In this document: positions 1 through 15,000 of the stretch, in pieces | How positions within the stretch are numbered: position 1 is the first letter of the stretch | Layout: the number at the start of each line of letters is the position of its first letter | NCBI GenBank assembly: GCA_030765045.1 | Contig: CM060962.1 | Coordinates: forward strand, 267,287,330-267,351,329 | Origin: Tenodera sinensis | Taxonomy: Eukaryota > Arthropoda > Insecta > Mantodea > Mantidae | Length of the DNA: 64,000 nucleotides | Reading direction: 5' to 3' | Program-made: the position numbers and the translations under genes | The notes under the pieces: model-generated | Databases searched by the model: none | What the model was told of the DNA's origin: nothing | The model's input: only the letters and a program-made list of their open reading frames with translations

Positions 1-3000
1 ACGACCGCTTCTGCGGCAACGACCGCTTCTGCGGCAACGACCGCATCTGCGGCAACGACCGCTTCTGCGGCTACGACCGCTTCTGCGGCTACGACCGCTT
101 CTGCGGCTACGACAGCTTCTGCGGCAACGACAGCTTCTGCTGCAACGACAGCTTCTGCTGCAACGACAGCTTCTGCTGCAACGACAGCTTCTGCTGCAAC
201 GACAGCTTCTGCTGCAACGACAGCTTCTGCTACTGCGAAAGCTTCTGCTGCAGCGACAGCTTCTGCTGCAGCGACAGCTACTGCTGCAGCGACAGCTTCT
301 GCTGCAGCGACAGCTTCTGCTGCAGCGACAGCTTCTGCTGCAGCGACAGCTTCTGCTGCAACGACAGCTTCTGCTGCAACGACAGCTTCTGCTGCAACGA
401 CAGCTTCTGCTGCAACGACAGCTTCTGCTGCAACGACAGCTTCTGCTGCAACGACAGCTTCTGCTGCAACGACAGCTTCTGCTGCAACGACAGCTTCTGC
501 TGCAACGACAGCTTCTGCTGCAACGACAGCTTCTGCTGCAACGACAGCTTCTGCTGCAACGTCAGCTTCTGCTGCAACGACAGCTTGTGCTGCAACGACA
601 GCTTGTGCTGCAACGACAGCTTGTGCTGCAACGACAGCTTGTGCTGCAACGACAGCTTGTGCTGCAACGACAGCTTGTGCTGCAACGACAGCTTCTGCTG
701 CAACGACAGCTTCTGCTGCAACCTCAGCTTCTGCTGCAACGACAGCTTCTGCTGCAACGACAGCTTCTGCTGCAACGTCAGCTTCTGCAGCAACGACAGC
801 TTCTGCTGCAACGACAGCTTCTGCTGCAACGACAGCTTCTGCTGCAACGACAGCTTCTGCTGCAACGACAGCTTCTGCTGCAACGACAGCTTCTGCTGCA
901 ACGACAGCTTCTGCTGCAACGACAGCTTCTGCTGCAACGACAGCTTCTGCTGCAACGACAGCTTCTGCTGCAACGACAGCTTCTGCTGCAACGACAGCTT
1001 CTGCTGCAACGACAGCTTCTGCTGCAACGACAGCTTCTGCTGCAACGACAGCTTCTGCTGCAACGACAGCTTCTGCTGCAACGACAGCTTCTGCTGCAAC
1101 GACAGCTTCTGCTGCAACGACAGCTTCTGCTGCAACGACAGCTTCTGCTGCAACGACAGCTTCTGCTGCAACGACAGCTTCTGCTGCAACGACAGCTTCT
1201 GCTGCAACGACAGCTTCAGCTGCAACGACAGCTTCAGCTGCAACGACAGCTTCTGCTGCAACGTCAGCTTCTGCTGCAACGACAGCTTCTGCAGCAACGA
1301 CAGCTTCTGCTGCAACGACAGCTTCTGCTGCAACGACAGCTTCTGCTGCAACGACAGCTTCTGCTGCAACGACAGCTTCTGCGGCAACGACAGCTTCTGC
1401 GGCAACGACAGCTTCTGCTGCTTCGACAGCTTCTGCTGCTACGACAACATCTGCTGCTACGACAGCTTCTGCTGCTACGACAGCTTCTGCTGCTACGACA
1501 GCTTCTGCTGCTACGACAGCATCTGCTGCAGCGACAGCATCTGCTGCAGCGACAGCTTCTGCTGCAGCGACAGCTTCTGCTGCAGCGACAGCTTCTGCTG
1601 CAACGACAGCTTGTGCTGCAACGACAGCTTGTGCTGCAACGACAGCTTCTGCTGCAACGACAGCTTCTGCTGCAACGACAGCTTCTGCTGCAACGTCAGC
1701 TTCTGCTGCAACGACAGCTTCTGCTGCAACGACAGCTTCTGCGGCAACGACCGCTTCTGCGGAAACGACCTCTTCTGCGGCAACGACCGCATCTGCGGCA
1801 GCGACCGCTTCTGCGGCTACGACCGCTTCTGCGGCTACGACCGCTTCTGCTGCAACGACAGCTTCTGCTGCAACGTCACCTTCTGCTGCAACGACACCTT
1901 CTGCTGCAACGACAGCTTCTGCAGCAACGACAGCTTCTGCAGCAACGACAGCTTCTGCAGCAACGACAGCTTCTGCTGCAACGACAGCTTCTGCTGCAAC
2001 GACAGCTTCTGCTGCAACGACAGCTTCTGCTGCAACGACAGCTTCTGCTGCAACGACAGCTTCTGCTGCAACGAGAGCTTCTGCTGCAACGACAGCTTCT
2101 GCTGCAACGAAAGCTTCTGCTGCAACGACAGCTTCTGCTGCAACGACAGCTTCTGCTGCAACGACAGCTTCTGCTGCAACGACAGCTTCTGCTGCAACGA
2201 CAGCTTCTGCTGCAACGACAGCATCTGCTGCAACGACAGCTTCTGCTGCAAAGACAGCATCTGGTGCAACGACAGCTTCTGCTGCAACGACAGCTTCTGC
2301 GGCAACGACAGCTTCTGCGGCAACGACAGCTTCTGCGGCAACGACAGCTTCTGCTGCTTCGACAGCTTCTGCGGCTACGACAGCATCTGCTGCAACGACA
2401 GCATCTGCTGCAACGACAGCATCTGCTGCAACGACAGCTTCTGCTGCAACGACAGCTTCTGCTGCAACGACAGCTTCTGCTGCAACGGCAGCTTCTGCTG
2501 CAACGACAGCTTCTGCTGCAACGACAGCTTCTGCTGCAACGACAGCTTCTGCTGCAACGTCAGCTTCTGCTGCAACGACCGCTTCTGCTGCAACGACCGC
2601 TTCTGCGGCAACGCCTGCTTCTGCGGCAACGACCGCTTCTGCGGCAACGACCGCATCTGCGGCAACGACCGCTTCTGCGGCTACGACCGCTTCTGCGGCT
2701 ACGACAGCTTCTGCGGCAACGACAGCTTGTGCTGCAACGACAGCTTGTGCTGCTACGACAGCTTGTGCTCCAACGACAGCTTGTGCTGCAACGACAGCTT
2801 CTGCTGCAACGACAGCTTCTGCTGCAACGACAGCTTCTGCTGCAACGACAGCTTCTGCTGCAACGTCAGCTTCTGCTGCAACGTCAGCTTGTGCTGCAAC
2901 GACAGCTTCTGCTGCAACGACAGCTTCTGCTGCAACGACAGCTTCTGCTGCAACCCCAGCTTCTGCTGCAACCTCAGCTTCTGCTGCAACGACAGCTTCT

Positions 3001-6000
3001 GCTGCAACGACAGCTTCTGCTGCAACGTCAGCTTCTGCAGCAACGTCAGCTTCTGCAGCAACGACAGCTTCTGCTGCAACGACAGCTTCTGCTGCAACGA
3101 CAGCTTCTGCTGCAACGACAGCTTCTGCTGCAACGACAGCTTCTGCTGCAACGACAGCTTGTGCTGCAACGACAGCTTCTGCTGCAACGACAGCTTCTGC
3201 TGCAACGACAGCTTCTGCTGCAACGTCAGCTTCTGCTGCAACGACCGCTTCTGCGGCAACGACCGCTTCTGCGGCAACGACCGCTTCTGCGGCAACGACC
3301 GCATCTGCGGCAACGACCGCATCTGCGGCAACGACCGCTTCTGCGGCTACGACCGCTTCTGCTGCAACGACAGCTTCTGCTGCAACGACAGCTTCTGCTG
3401 CAACGACAGCTTCTGCTGCAACGACAGCTTCTGCTCCAACGACAGCTTCTGCTCCAACGACAGCTTCTGCTCCAACGACAGCTTCTGCTGCAACGACAGC
3501 TTCAGCTGCAACGACAGCTTCAGCTGCAACGACAGCTTCTGCTGCAACGACAGCTTCTGCTGCAACGACAGCTTCTGCTGCAACGACAGCTTCTGCTGCA
3601 ACGACAGCTTCTGCTGCAACGACAGCTTCTGCTGCAACGACAGCTTCTGCTGCAACGACAGCTTCTGCTGCAACGACAGCTTCTGCTGCAACGACAGCTT
3701 CTGCTGCAACGACAGCTTCAGCTGCAACGACAGCTTCAGCTGCAACGACAGCTTCTGCTGCAACGTCAGCTTCTGCTGCAACGACCGCTTCTGCGGCAAC
3801 GACCGCTTCTGCGGCAACGACCGCTTCTGCGGCAACGACCGCATCTGCGGCAACGACCGCTTCTGCGGCTACGACCGCTTCTGCGGCTACGACCGCTTCT
3901 GCGGCTACGACCGCTTCTGCGGCTACGACCGCTTCTGCGGCAACGACAGCTTCTGCTGCAACGACAGCTTCTGCTGCAACGACAGCTTCTGCTGCAACGA
4001 CAGCTTCTGCTGCAACGACAGCTTCTGCTGCAGCGACAGCTTCTGCTGCAGCGACAGCTACTGCTGCAGCGACAGCTTCTGCTGCAGCGACAGCTTCTGC
4101 TGCAGCGACAGCTTCTGCTGCAGCGACAGCTTCTGCTGCAGCGACAGCTTCTGCTGCAACGACAGCTTCTGCTGCAACGACAGCTTCTGCTGCAACGACA
4201 GCTTCTGCTGCAACGACAGCTTCTGCTGCAACGACAGCTTCTGCTGCAACGACAGCTTCTGCTGCAACGACAGCTTCTGCTGCAACGACAGCTTCTGCTG
4301 CAACGACAGCTTCTGCTGCAACGACAGCTTCTGCTGCAACGACAGCTTCTGCTGCAACGACAGCTTCTGCTGCAACGACAGCTTCTGCTGCAACGACAGC
4401 TTCTGCTGCAACGTCAGCTTCTGCTGCAACGACAGCTTCTGCTGCAACGACAGCTTCTGCTGCAACGACAGCTTGTGCTGCAACGACAGCTTGTGCTGCA
4501 ACGACAGCTTCTGCTGCAACGACAGCTTCTGCTGCAACGACAGCTTCTGCTGCAACCTCAGCTTCTGCTGCAACCTCAGCTTCTGCTGCAACGACAGCTT
4601 CTGCTGCAACGACAGCTTCTGCTGCAACGTCAGCTTCTGCAGCAACGACAGCTTCTGCTGCAACGTCAGCTTCTGCTGCAACGACAGCTTCTGCTGCAAC
4701 GACAGCTTCTGCTGCAACGACAGCTTCTGCTGCAACGACAGCTTCTGCTGCAACGACAGCTTCTGCTGCAACGACAGCTTCTGCTGCAACGACAGCTTCT
4801 GCTGCAACGACAGCTTCTGCTGCAACGACAGCTTCTGCTGCAACGACAGCTTCTGCTGCAACGACAGCTTCTGCTGCAACGACAGCTTCTGCTGCAACGA
4901 CAGCTTCTGCTGCAACGACAGCTTCTGCTGCAACGACAGCTTCTGCTGCAACGACAGCTTCTGCTGCAACGACAGCTTCAGCTGCAACGACAGCTTCAGC
5001 TGCAACGACAGCTTCTGCTGCAACGTCAGCTTCTGCTGCAACGACAGCTTCTGCAGCAACGACAGCTTCTGCTGCAACGACAGCTTCTGCTGCAACGACA
5101 GCTTCTGCTGCAACGACAGCTTCTGCTGCAACGACAGCTTCTGCTGCTACGACAGCTTCTGCTGCTGCGACAGCTTCTGCTGCTGCGACAGCATCTGCTG
5201 CAGCGACAGCTTCTGCTGCAGCGACAGCATCTGCTGCAGCGACAGCTTCTGCTGCAGCGACAGCTTCTGCTGCAACGACAGCTTGTGCTGCAACGACAGC
5301 TTGTGCTGCAACGACAGCTTCTGCTGCAACGACAGCTTCTGCTGCAACGACAGCTTCTGCTGCAACGACAGCTTCTGCTGCAACGACAGCTTCTGCGGCA
5401 ACGACCGCTTCTGCGGCAACGACCTCTTCTGCGGCAACGACCGCATCTGCGGCAACGACCGCTTCTGCGGCTACGACCGCTTCTGCGGCTACGACCGCTT
5501 CTGCTGCAACGACAGCTTCTGCTGCAACGACAGCTTATGCTGCAACGACAGCTTATGCTGCAACGACAGCTTATGCTGCAACGACAGCTTCTGCGGCAAC
5601 GACCGCTTCTGCGGCAACGACCGCTTCTGCGGCAACGACCGCTTCTGCGGCAACGACCGCTTCTGCGGCAACGACCGCATCTGCGGCAACGACCGCTTCT
5701 GCGGCTACGACCGCTTCTGCGGCTACGACAGCTTCTGCTGCAACGACAGCTTCTGCTGCAACGACAGCTTCTGCTGCAACGACAGCTTCTGCTGCAACGA
5801 CAGCTTCTGCTGCAACGACAGCTTCTGCTGCAACGACAGCTTCTGCTGCAACGACGGCTTCTGCTGCAACGACGGCTTCTGCTCCAACGACGGCTTCTGC
5901 TCCAACGACGGCTTCTGCTCCAACGACGGCTTCTGCTCCAACGACGGCTTCTGCTCCAACGACGGCTTCTGCTCCAACGACGGCTTCTGCTGCAACGACG

Positions 6001-9000
6001 GCTTCTGCTGCTACGACGGCTTCTGCTGCTACGACGGCTTCTGCTGCAACGACGGCTACTGCTGCAACGACGGCTTCTGCTGCAACGACGGCTTCTGCTA
6101 CAACGACGGCTTCTGCTGCAACGACGGCTTCTGCTGCAACGACGGCTTCTGCTGCAACGACGGCTTCTGCTGCAACGACGGCTTCTGCTGCAACGACGGC
6201 TTCTGCTGCAACGACGGCTTCTGCTGCAAAGACGGCTTCTGCTGCAACGACGGCTTCTGCTGCAACGACGGCTTCTGCTGCAACGACGGCTTCTGCTGCA
6301 ACGACGGCTTCTGCTGCAACGACGGCTTCTGCTGCAACGACGGCTTCTGCAGCAACGACGGCTTCTGCTGCAACGACGGCTTCTGCTGCAACGACGGCTT
6401 CTGCTGCAACGACGGCTTCTGCTGCAACGACGGCTTCTGCTGCAACGACAGCTTCTGCTGCAACGACAGCTTCTGCTGCAACGACAGCTTCTGCTGCAGC
6501 GACAGCTTCTGCTGCAGCGACAGCTTCTGCTGCAGCGACAGCTTCTGCTGCAACGACAGCTTCTGCTGCAACGACAGCTTCTGCTGCAACGACAGCTTCA
6601 GCTGCAACGACAGCTTCAGCTGCAACGACAGCTTCTGCTGCAACGACAGCTTCTGCAGCAACGACAGCTTCTGCTGCAACGACAGCTTCTGCTGCAACGA
6701 CAGCTTCTGCTGCAACGACAGCTTCTGCTGCAACGACAGCTTCTGCTGCAGCGACAGCTTCTGCTGCAGCGACAGCTTCTGCTGCAGCGACAGCTTCTGC
6801 TGCAGCGACTGCTTCAGCTGCAGCGACAGCTTCTGCTGCAACGACAGCTTCTGCTGCAACGACAGCTTCTGCTGCAGCGACAGCTTCTGCTCCAACGACC
6901 GCATCTGCGGCAACGACCGCTTCTGCGGCTACGACCGCTTCTGCGGCTACGACCGCTTCTGCGGCTACGACCGCTTCTGCGGCAACGACGGCTTCTGCTG
7001 CAACGACGGCTTCTGCTGCAACGACGGCTTCTGCTGCTACGACGGCTTCTGCTGCAACGACGGCTACTGCTGCAACGACGGCTTCTGCTGCAACGACGGC
7101 TTCTGCTGCAACGACGGCTTCTTCTGCAACGACGGCTTCTGCTGCAACGACGGCTTCTGCTGCAACGACGGCTTCTGCTGCAACGACGGCTTCTGCTGCA
7201 ACGACGGCTTCTGCTGCAACGACGGCTTCTGCTGCAACGACGGCTTCTGCTGCAACGACGGCTTCTGCTGCAACGACGGCTTCTGCTGCAACGACGGCTT
7301 CTGCTGCAACGACGGCTTCTGCTGCAACGACGGCTTCTGCTGCAACGACGGCTTCTGCTGCAACGACGGCTTCTGCTGCAACGACGGCTTCTGCAGCAAC
7401 GACGGCTTCTGCTGCAACGACGGCTTCTGCTGCAACGACAGCTTCTGCTGCAACGACAGCTTCTGCTGCAACGACAGCTTCTGCTGCAACGACAGCTTCT
7501 GCTGCAACGACAGCTTCTGCTGCAACGACAGCTTCTGCTGCAACGACAGCTTCTGCTGCAACGAAAGCTTCTGCTGCAACGACAGCTTCTGCTGCAGCGA
7601 CAGCTTCTGCTGCAGCGACAGCTTCTGCTGCAGCGACAGCTTCTGCTGCAACGACAGCTTCTGCTGCAACGACAGCTTCTGCTGCAACGACAGCTTCAGC
7701 TGCAACGACAGCTTCAGCTGCAACGACAGCTTCTGCTGCAACGACAGCTTCTGCAGCAACGACAGCTTCTGCTACAACGACAGCTTCTGCTGCAACGACA
7801 GCTTATGCTGCAACGACAGCTTCTGCTTCAACGACAGCTTCTGCTGCAGCGACAGCTTCTGCTGCAGCGACAGCTTCTGCTGCAGCGACAGCTTCTGCTG
7901 CATCGACAGCTTCTGCTGCAGCGACTGCTTCAGCTGCAACGACAGCTTCTGCTGCAACGACAGCTTCTGCTGCAACGACAGCTTCTGCTGCAACGACAGC
8001 TTCTGCTGCAACGACAGCTTCTGCTGCAACGACAGCTTCTGCTGCAAAGACAGCTTCTGCTGCAACGACAGCTTCTGCTGCAACGACAGCTTCTGCTGCA
8101 ACGACAGCTTCTGCTGCAACGACAGCTTCTGCTGCAACGACAGCTTCTGCTGCAACGACAGCTTCTGCTGCAACGACAGCTTCTGCTGCAACGACAGCTT
8201 CTGCTGCAACGACAGCTTCTGCTGCTACGACAGCTTCTGCTGCAACGACAGCTTCTGCTGCAACGACAGCTTCTGCTGCAACGACAGCTACTGCTGCAAC
8301 GACAGCTTCTGCTGCAACGACAGCTTCTGCTGCAACGACAGCTTCTGCTGCAACGACAGCTTCTGCTGCAACGACAGCTTCTGCTGCAACGACAGCTTCT
8401 GCTGCAACGACAGCTTCTGCTGCAACGACAGCTTCTGCTACTGCAACAGCTTCTGCTGCAGCGACAGCTTCTGCTGCAGCGACAGCTACTGCTGCAGCGA
8501 CAGCTTCTGCTGCAGCGACAGCTTCTGCTGCAACGACAGCTTCTGCTCCAACGACAGCTTCTGCTCCAACGACAGCTTCTGCTGCAACGACAGCTTGTGC
8601 TGCAACGACAGCTTCTGCTGCAACGACAGCTTCTGCTGCAACGACAGCTTCTGCTGCAACCTCAGCTTCTGCTGCAACGACAGCTTCTGCTGCAACGACA
8701 GCTTCTGCTGCAAGGACAGCTTCTGCTGCAACGTCAGCTTCTGCAGCAACGACAGCTTCTGCTGCAACGACAGCTTCTGCTGCAACGACAGCTTCTGCTG
8801 CAACGACAGCTTCTGCTTCAACGACAGCTTCTGCTGCAACGACAGCTTCTGCTGCAACGACAGCTTCTGCTGCAACGACAGCTTCTGCTGCAACGACAGC
8901 TTGTGCTGCAACGACAGCTTCTGCTGCAACGACAGCTTCTGCTGCAACGACAGCTTCTGCTGCTTCGACAGCTTCTGCTGCTACGACAGCATCTGCTGCT

Positions 9001-12000
9001 ACGACAGCTTCTGCTGCTACGACAGCTTCTGCTGCTACGACAGCATCTGCTGCAGCGACAGCTTCTGCTGCAGCGACAGCATCTGCTGCAGCGACAGCTT
9101 CTGCTGCAGCGACAGCTTCTGCTGCAGCGACAGCTTCTGCTGCAACGACAGCTTCTGCTGCAACGACAGCTTGTGCTGCAACGACAGCTTGTGCTGCAAC
9201 GACAGCTTCTGCTGCAACGACAGCTTCTGCTGCAACGACAGCTTCTGCTGCAACGACAGCTTCTGCTGCAACGTCAGCTTCTGCTGCAACGACAGCTTCT
9301 GCTGCAACGACAGCTTCTGCGGCAACGACCGCTTCTGCGGCAACGACCGCTTCTGCGGCAACGACCGCATCTGCGGCAACGACCGCTTCTGCGGCTACGA
9401 CCGCTTCTGCGGCTACGACCGCTTCTGCTGCAACGACAGCTTCTGCTGCAACGACAGCTTCTGCTGCAACTACAGCTTATGCTGCAACGACAGCTTCTGC
9501 TGCAACGACAGCTTCTGCTGCAACGACAGCTTCTGCTGCAACGACAGCTTCTGCTGCAACGACAGCTTCTGCTGCAACGACAGCTTCTGCTGCTACGACA
9601 CCTTCTGCTGCAACGACAGCTTCTGCTGCAACGACAGCTACTGCTGCAACGACAGCTTCTGCTGCAACGACAGCTTCTGCTGCAACGACAGCTTCTGCTG
9701 CAACGACAGCTTCTGCTGCAACGACAGCTTCTGCTGCAACGACAGCTTCTGCTGCAACGACAGCTTCTGCTGCAACGACAGCTTCTGCTGCAACGACAGC
9801 TTCTGCTGCAACGACAGCTTCTGCTGCAACGACAGCTTCTGCTGCAACGTCTGCTTCTGCTGCAACGACAGCTTCTGCAGCAACGACAGCTTCTGCTGCA
9901 ACGACAGCTTCTGCTGCAACGACAGCTTCTGCTGCAACGACAGCTTCTGCTGCAACGACAGCTTCTGCTGCAACGACAGCTTGTGCTGCAACGACAGCTT
10001 GTGCTGCAACGACAGCTTCTGCTGCAACGACAGCTTCTGCTGCAACGACAGCTTCTGCTGCAACGACAGCTTCTGCTGCAACGACAGCTTCTGCTGCAAC
10101 GACAGCTTCTGCTGCAACGACAGCTTCTGCTACTGCAACGACAGCTTCTGCTGCAGCGACAGCTTCTGCTGCAGCGACAGCTACTGCTGCAGCGACAGCT
10201 TCTGCTGCAGCGACAGCTTCTGCTGCAACGACAGCTTCTGCTGCAACGACAGCTTCTGCTGCAACGACAGCTTCTGCTGCAACGACAGCTTCTGCTGCAA
10301 CGACAGCTTCTGCTGCAACGACAGCTTCTGCTGCAACGACAGCTTCTGCTGCAACGACAGCTTCTGCTGCAACGACAGCTTCTGCTGCAACGACAGCTTC
10401 TGCTGCAACGACAGCTTCTGCTGCAACGACAGCTTCTGCCGCAACGACAGCTTCTGCTCCAACGACAGCTTCTGCTCAATCGACAGCTTCTGCTGCAACG
10501 ACAGCTTCTGCTGCAACGACAGCTTCTGCTGCAACGACAGCTTCTGCTGCAACGACAGCTTCTGCTGCAACGTCAGCTTCTGCTGCAACGACAGCTTCTG
10601 CTGCAACGACAGCTTCTGCTGCAACGACAGCTTCTGCTGCAACGACAGCTTCTGCTGCAACGACAGCTTGTGCTGCAACGACAGCTTCTGCTGCAACGAC
10701 ACCTTCTGCTGCAACCTCAGCTTCTGCTGCAACGACAGCTTCTGCTGCAACGACAGCTTCTGCTGCAACGACAGCTTCTGCTGCAACGTCAGCTTCTGCA
10801 GCAACGACAGCTTCTGCTGCAACGACAGCTTCTGCTTCTACGACAGCTTCTGCTGCAACGACAGCTTCTGCTGCAACGACAGCTTCTGCTTCAACGACAG
10901 CTTCTGCTGCAACGACAGCTTCTGCTGCAACGACAGCTTCTGCTGCAACGACAGCTTCTGCTGCAACGACAGCTTCTGCTGCAACGACAGCTTCTGCTGC
11001 AACGACAGCTTCTGCTGCAACGACAGCTTCTGCTGCAACGACAGCTTCTGCTGCAACGACAGCTTCTGCTGCAACGACAGCTTCAGCTGCAACGACAGCT
11101 TCTGCTGCAACGACAGCTTCTGCTGCAACGACAGCTTCTGCAGCAACGACAGCTTCTGCTGCAACGACAGCTTCTGCTGCAACGACAGCTTCTGCTGCAA
11201 CGACAGCTTCTGCTGCAACGACAGCTTCTGCTGCAACGACAGCTTCTGCTGCAACGACAGCTTCTGCTGCAACGACAGCTTCTGCTGCAACGTCAGCTTC
11301 TGCTGCAACGACAGCTTCTGCTGCAACGACAGCTTCTGCTGCAACGTCAGCTTCTGCTGCAACGACAGCTTCTGCTGCAACGACAGCTTCTGCTGCAACG
11401 ACAGCTTCTGCTGCAACGACAGCTTCTGCTGCAACGACAGCTTCTGCTGCAACGACAGCTTCTGCTGCAACGACAGCTCCTGCTTCAACGACAGCTCCTG
11501 CTGCAACGACAGCTCCTGCTGCAACGACAGCTCCTGCTGCAACGACAGCTCCTGCTGCAACGACAGCTCCTGCTGCAACGACAGCTCCTGCTGCAACGAC
11601 AGCTCCTGCTGCTACCGCAGCTTCTGCTGCTACGACTGCATCTGCTGCAACGACTTCATCTGCTGCAACGACAGCTTCTGCTGCAACGACAGCTTCTGCT
11701 GCAACGACAGCTTCTGCTGCAACGACAGCATCTGCTGCAACGACAGCTTCTGCTGCAACGACAGCTTCTGCTGCAACGACAGCTTCTGCTGCAACGACAG
11801 CTTCTGCTGCAACGACAGCTTCTGCTGCTTCGACAGCTTCTGCTGCTTCGACAGCTTCTGCTGCTTCGACAGCTTCTGCTGCTTCGACAGCTTCTGCTGC
11901 TACGACAGCTTCTGCTGCTTCGACAGCTTCTGCTGCTACGACAGCTTCTGCTGCTACGACAGCTTCTGCTGCTACGACAGCTTCTGCTGCAACGACAGCT

Positions 12001-15000
12001 TCTGCGCAACGACAGCTTCTGCTGATAGACAGATTCTGCTGCAACGACAGCTTCTGCTGCAACGACAGCTTCTGCTGCAACGACAGTTTCTGCTGCAACG
12101 ACAGCTTCTGCTGCAACGACAGCTTCTGCTGCAACGACAGGTTCTGCTGCAACGCCTGCTTCTGCTGCAACGCCAGCTTCTGCTGCAACGACAGCTTCTG
12201 CTGCAACGATAGGTTCTGCTGCTACGAAAGCTTCTGCTGCTACGACAGCTTCTGCTGCTACGACAGCTTCTGCTTCTACGACAGCTTCTGCTGCCACGAA
12301 GGCTTCTGCTGCCACGTCAGCTCCTGCTACGACAGCTCCTGGTGCAACGACAGCTCCTGCTGCAACGACAGCGTCTGCTGCAACGACAGCTTCTGCTGCA
12401 AAGACAGCTTCTGCTGCAACGACAGCATCTGCTGCAACGACAGCTTCCGCTGCAACGACAGCTTCCGCTGCAACGACAGCTTCCGCTGCAACGACAGCTT
12501 CCGCTGCAACGACAGCTTCCGCTGCAACGACAGCTTCTGCAGCAACGACAGCTTCTGCTGCAACGACAGCTTCTGCTGCAACGACAGCTTCTGCTGCAAC
12601 GACAGCTTCTGCGGCAACGACAGCTTCTGCGGCAACGACAGCTTCTGCGGCAACGACAGCTTCTGCTGCAACGTCAGCTTCTGCAGCAACGACAGCTTCT
12701 GCTGCAACGACAGCTTCTGCTGCAACGACAGCTTCTGCTGCTACGACAGCTTCTGCTGCTACGACGGCTTCTGCTGCAACGACGGCTTCTGCTGCAACGA
12801 CGGCTTCTGCTGCAACGACAGCTTCTGCTGCAACGACAGCTTCTGCTGCAACGACAGCTTCTGCTGCAACGACAGCTTCTGCTGCAACGACAGTTTCTGC
12901 TACAACGACAGCTTCAGCTGCAACGACAGCTTCTGCTGCAACGACAGCTTCTGCTGCAACGACAGGTTCTGCTGCAACGCCTGCTTCTGCTGCAACGACA
13001 GCTTCTGCTGCAACGACAGCTTCTGCTGCAACGACAGCTTCTGCTGCAACGACAGCTTCTGCTGCAACGACAGCTTCTGCTGCAACGACAGGTTCTGCTG
13101 CAACGCCTGCTTCTGCTGCAACGCCAGCTTCTGCTGCAACGACAGCTTCTGCTGCAACGATAGGTTCTGCTGCTACGACAGCTTCTGCTGCCACGACAGC
13201 TTCTGCTGCCACGACAGCTTCTGCTGCCACGACAGCTTCTGCTGCCACGAAGGCTTCTGCTGCCACGTCAGCTCCTGCTACGACAGCTCCTGCTGCAACG
13301 ACAGCTCCTGCTGCAACGACAGCGTCTGCTGCAACGACAGCTTCTGCTGCAACGACAGCTTCTGCTGCAACGACAGCATCCGCTGCAACGACAGCTTCCG
13401 CTGCAACGACAGCTTCCGCTGCAACGACAGCTTCCGCTGCAACGACAGCTTCCGCCTCTACGACAGCTTCCGTTGCTAAGACAGCTTCCGCTGCAAAGAC
13501 AGCTTCCGCTGCTACGACAGCTTCCGCTGCAACGACAGCTTTCGCTGCAACGACAGGTTCTGCTGCTTCGACAGCTTCTGCTGCTTCGACAGCTTCTGCT
13601 GCTACGACCGCTTCTGCTGCTACGTCAGCTTCTGCTGCTACGACAGCTTCTGCTGCTACGACAGCTTCTGCTGCTACGACAGCATCTTCTGCTACGACAG
13701 CTTCTGCTGCTACGACAGCATCTGCTCTAACGTCAGCTTCTGCTGCAACGTCAGCTTCTGCTGCAACGTCAGCTTCTGCTGCAACGACAGCTTCTGCTGC
13801 AACGACAGCTTCTGCTGCAACGACAACTTCTGCTGCAACCACAGCTTCTGCTGCAACGACAGCTTCTGCTGCAACGACAGCTTCTGCTGCTACGACAGCT
13901 TCTGCTGCAACGACAGCTTCTGCTGCAACGACAGCTTCTGCTGCAACTTCAGCTTCTGCTGCAACGACAGCTTCTGCTGCAACGACAGCTTCTGCTGCAA
14001 CGACAGCTTCTGCTGCAACGTCAGCTTCTGCTGCAAAGACAGCTTCTGCTGCAACGACAGCTTCTGCTGCAACGACAGCTTGTGCTGCAACGACAGCTTG
14101 TGCTGCAACGACAGCTTCTGCTGCAACGACAGCTTCTGCTGCAACGACAGCTTCTGCTGCAACGACAGCTTTTGCTGCAACGACAGCTTCTGCTGCAACC
14201 TCAGCTTCTGCTGCAACGACAGCTTCTGCTGCAACGACAGCTTCTGCTGCAACGACAGCTTCTGCTGCAACGACAGCTTCTGCTGCAACGTCAGCTTCTG
14301 CAGCAACGACAGCTTCTGCTGCAACGACAGCTTCTGCTGCAACGACAGCTTCTGCTGCAACGACAGCTTCTGCTGCAACGACAGCTTCTGCTGCAACGAC
14401 AGCTTCTGCTGCAACGACAGCTTCTGCTGCAACGACAGCTTCTGCTGCAACGACAGCTTCTGCTGCAACGACAGTTTCTGCTGCAACGACAGCTTCAGCT
14501 GCAACGACAGCTTCAGCTGCAACGATAGCTTCTGCTGCAACGACAGCTTCTGCAGCAACGACAGCTTCTGCTGCAACGACAGCTTCTGCTGCAACGACAG
14601 CTTCTGCTGCAACGACAGCTTCTGCTGCAACGACAGCTTCTGCTGCAACGACAGCTTCTGCTGCAACGACAGCTTCTGCTGCAACGTCAGCTTCTGCTGC
14701 AACGACAGCTTCTGCTGCAACGACAGCTTCTGCTGCAACGACAGCTTCTGCTGCATCGACAGCTTCTGCTGCAACGACAGCTTCTGCTGCAACGACAGCT
14801 TCTGCTGCAACGACAGCTTCTGCTGCAACGACAGCTTCTGCTGCAACGACAGCTTCTGCTGCAACGACAGCTTCTGCTGCAACGACAGCTTCTGCTGCAA
14901 CGACAGCTTCTGCTGCAACGACAGCTTCTGCTGCAACGACAGCTTCTGCTGCAACGACAGCTCCTGCTGCATCGACAGCTCCTGCTGCAACGACAGCTCC

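Noticed and set aside
587..12025. Open frame of 3,812 codons of Leu/Gln/Arg repeats
   Set aside because: Another shadow frame of the minisatellite.
585..12212. Open frame of 3,875 codons made of Cys-Cys-Asn-Asp-Ser-Phe repeats
   Set aside because: It is the +2 shadow of the 18-bp repeat; changes fall on its first codon base and alter residues freely, so no sign of selection in this frame.
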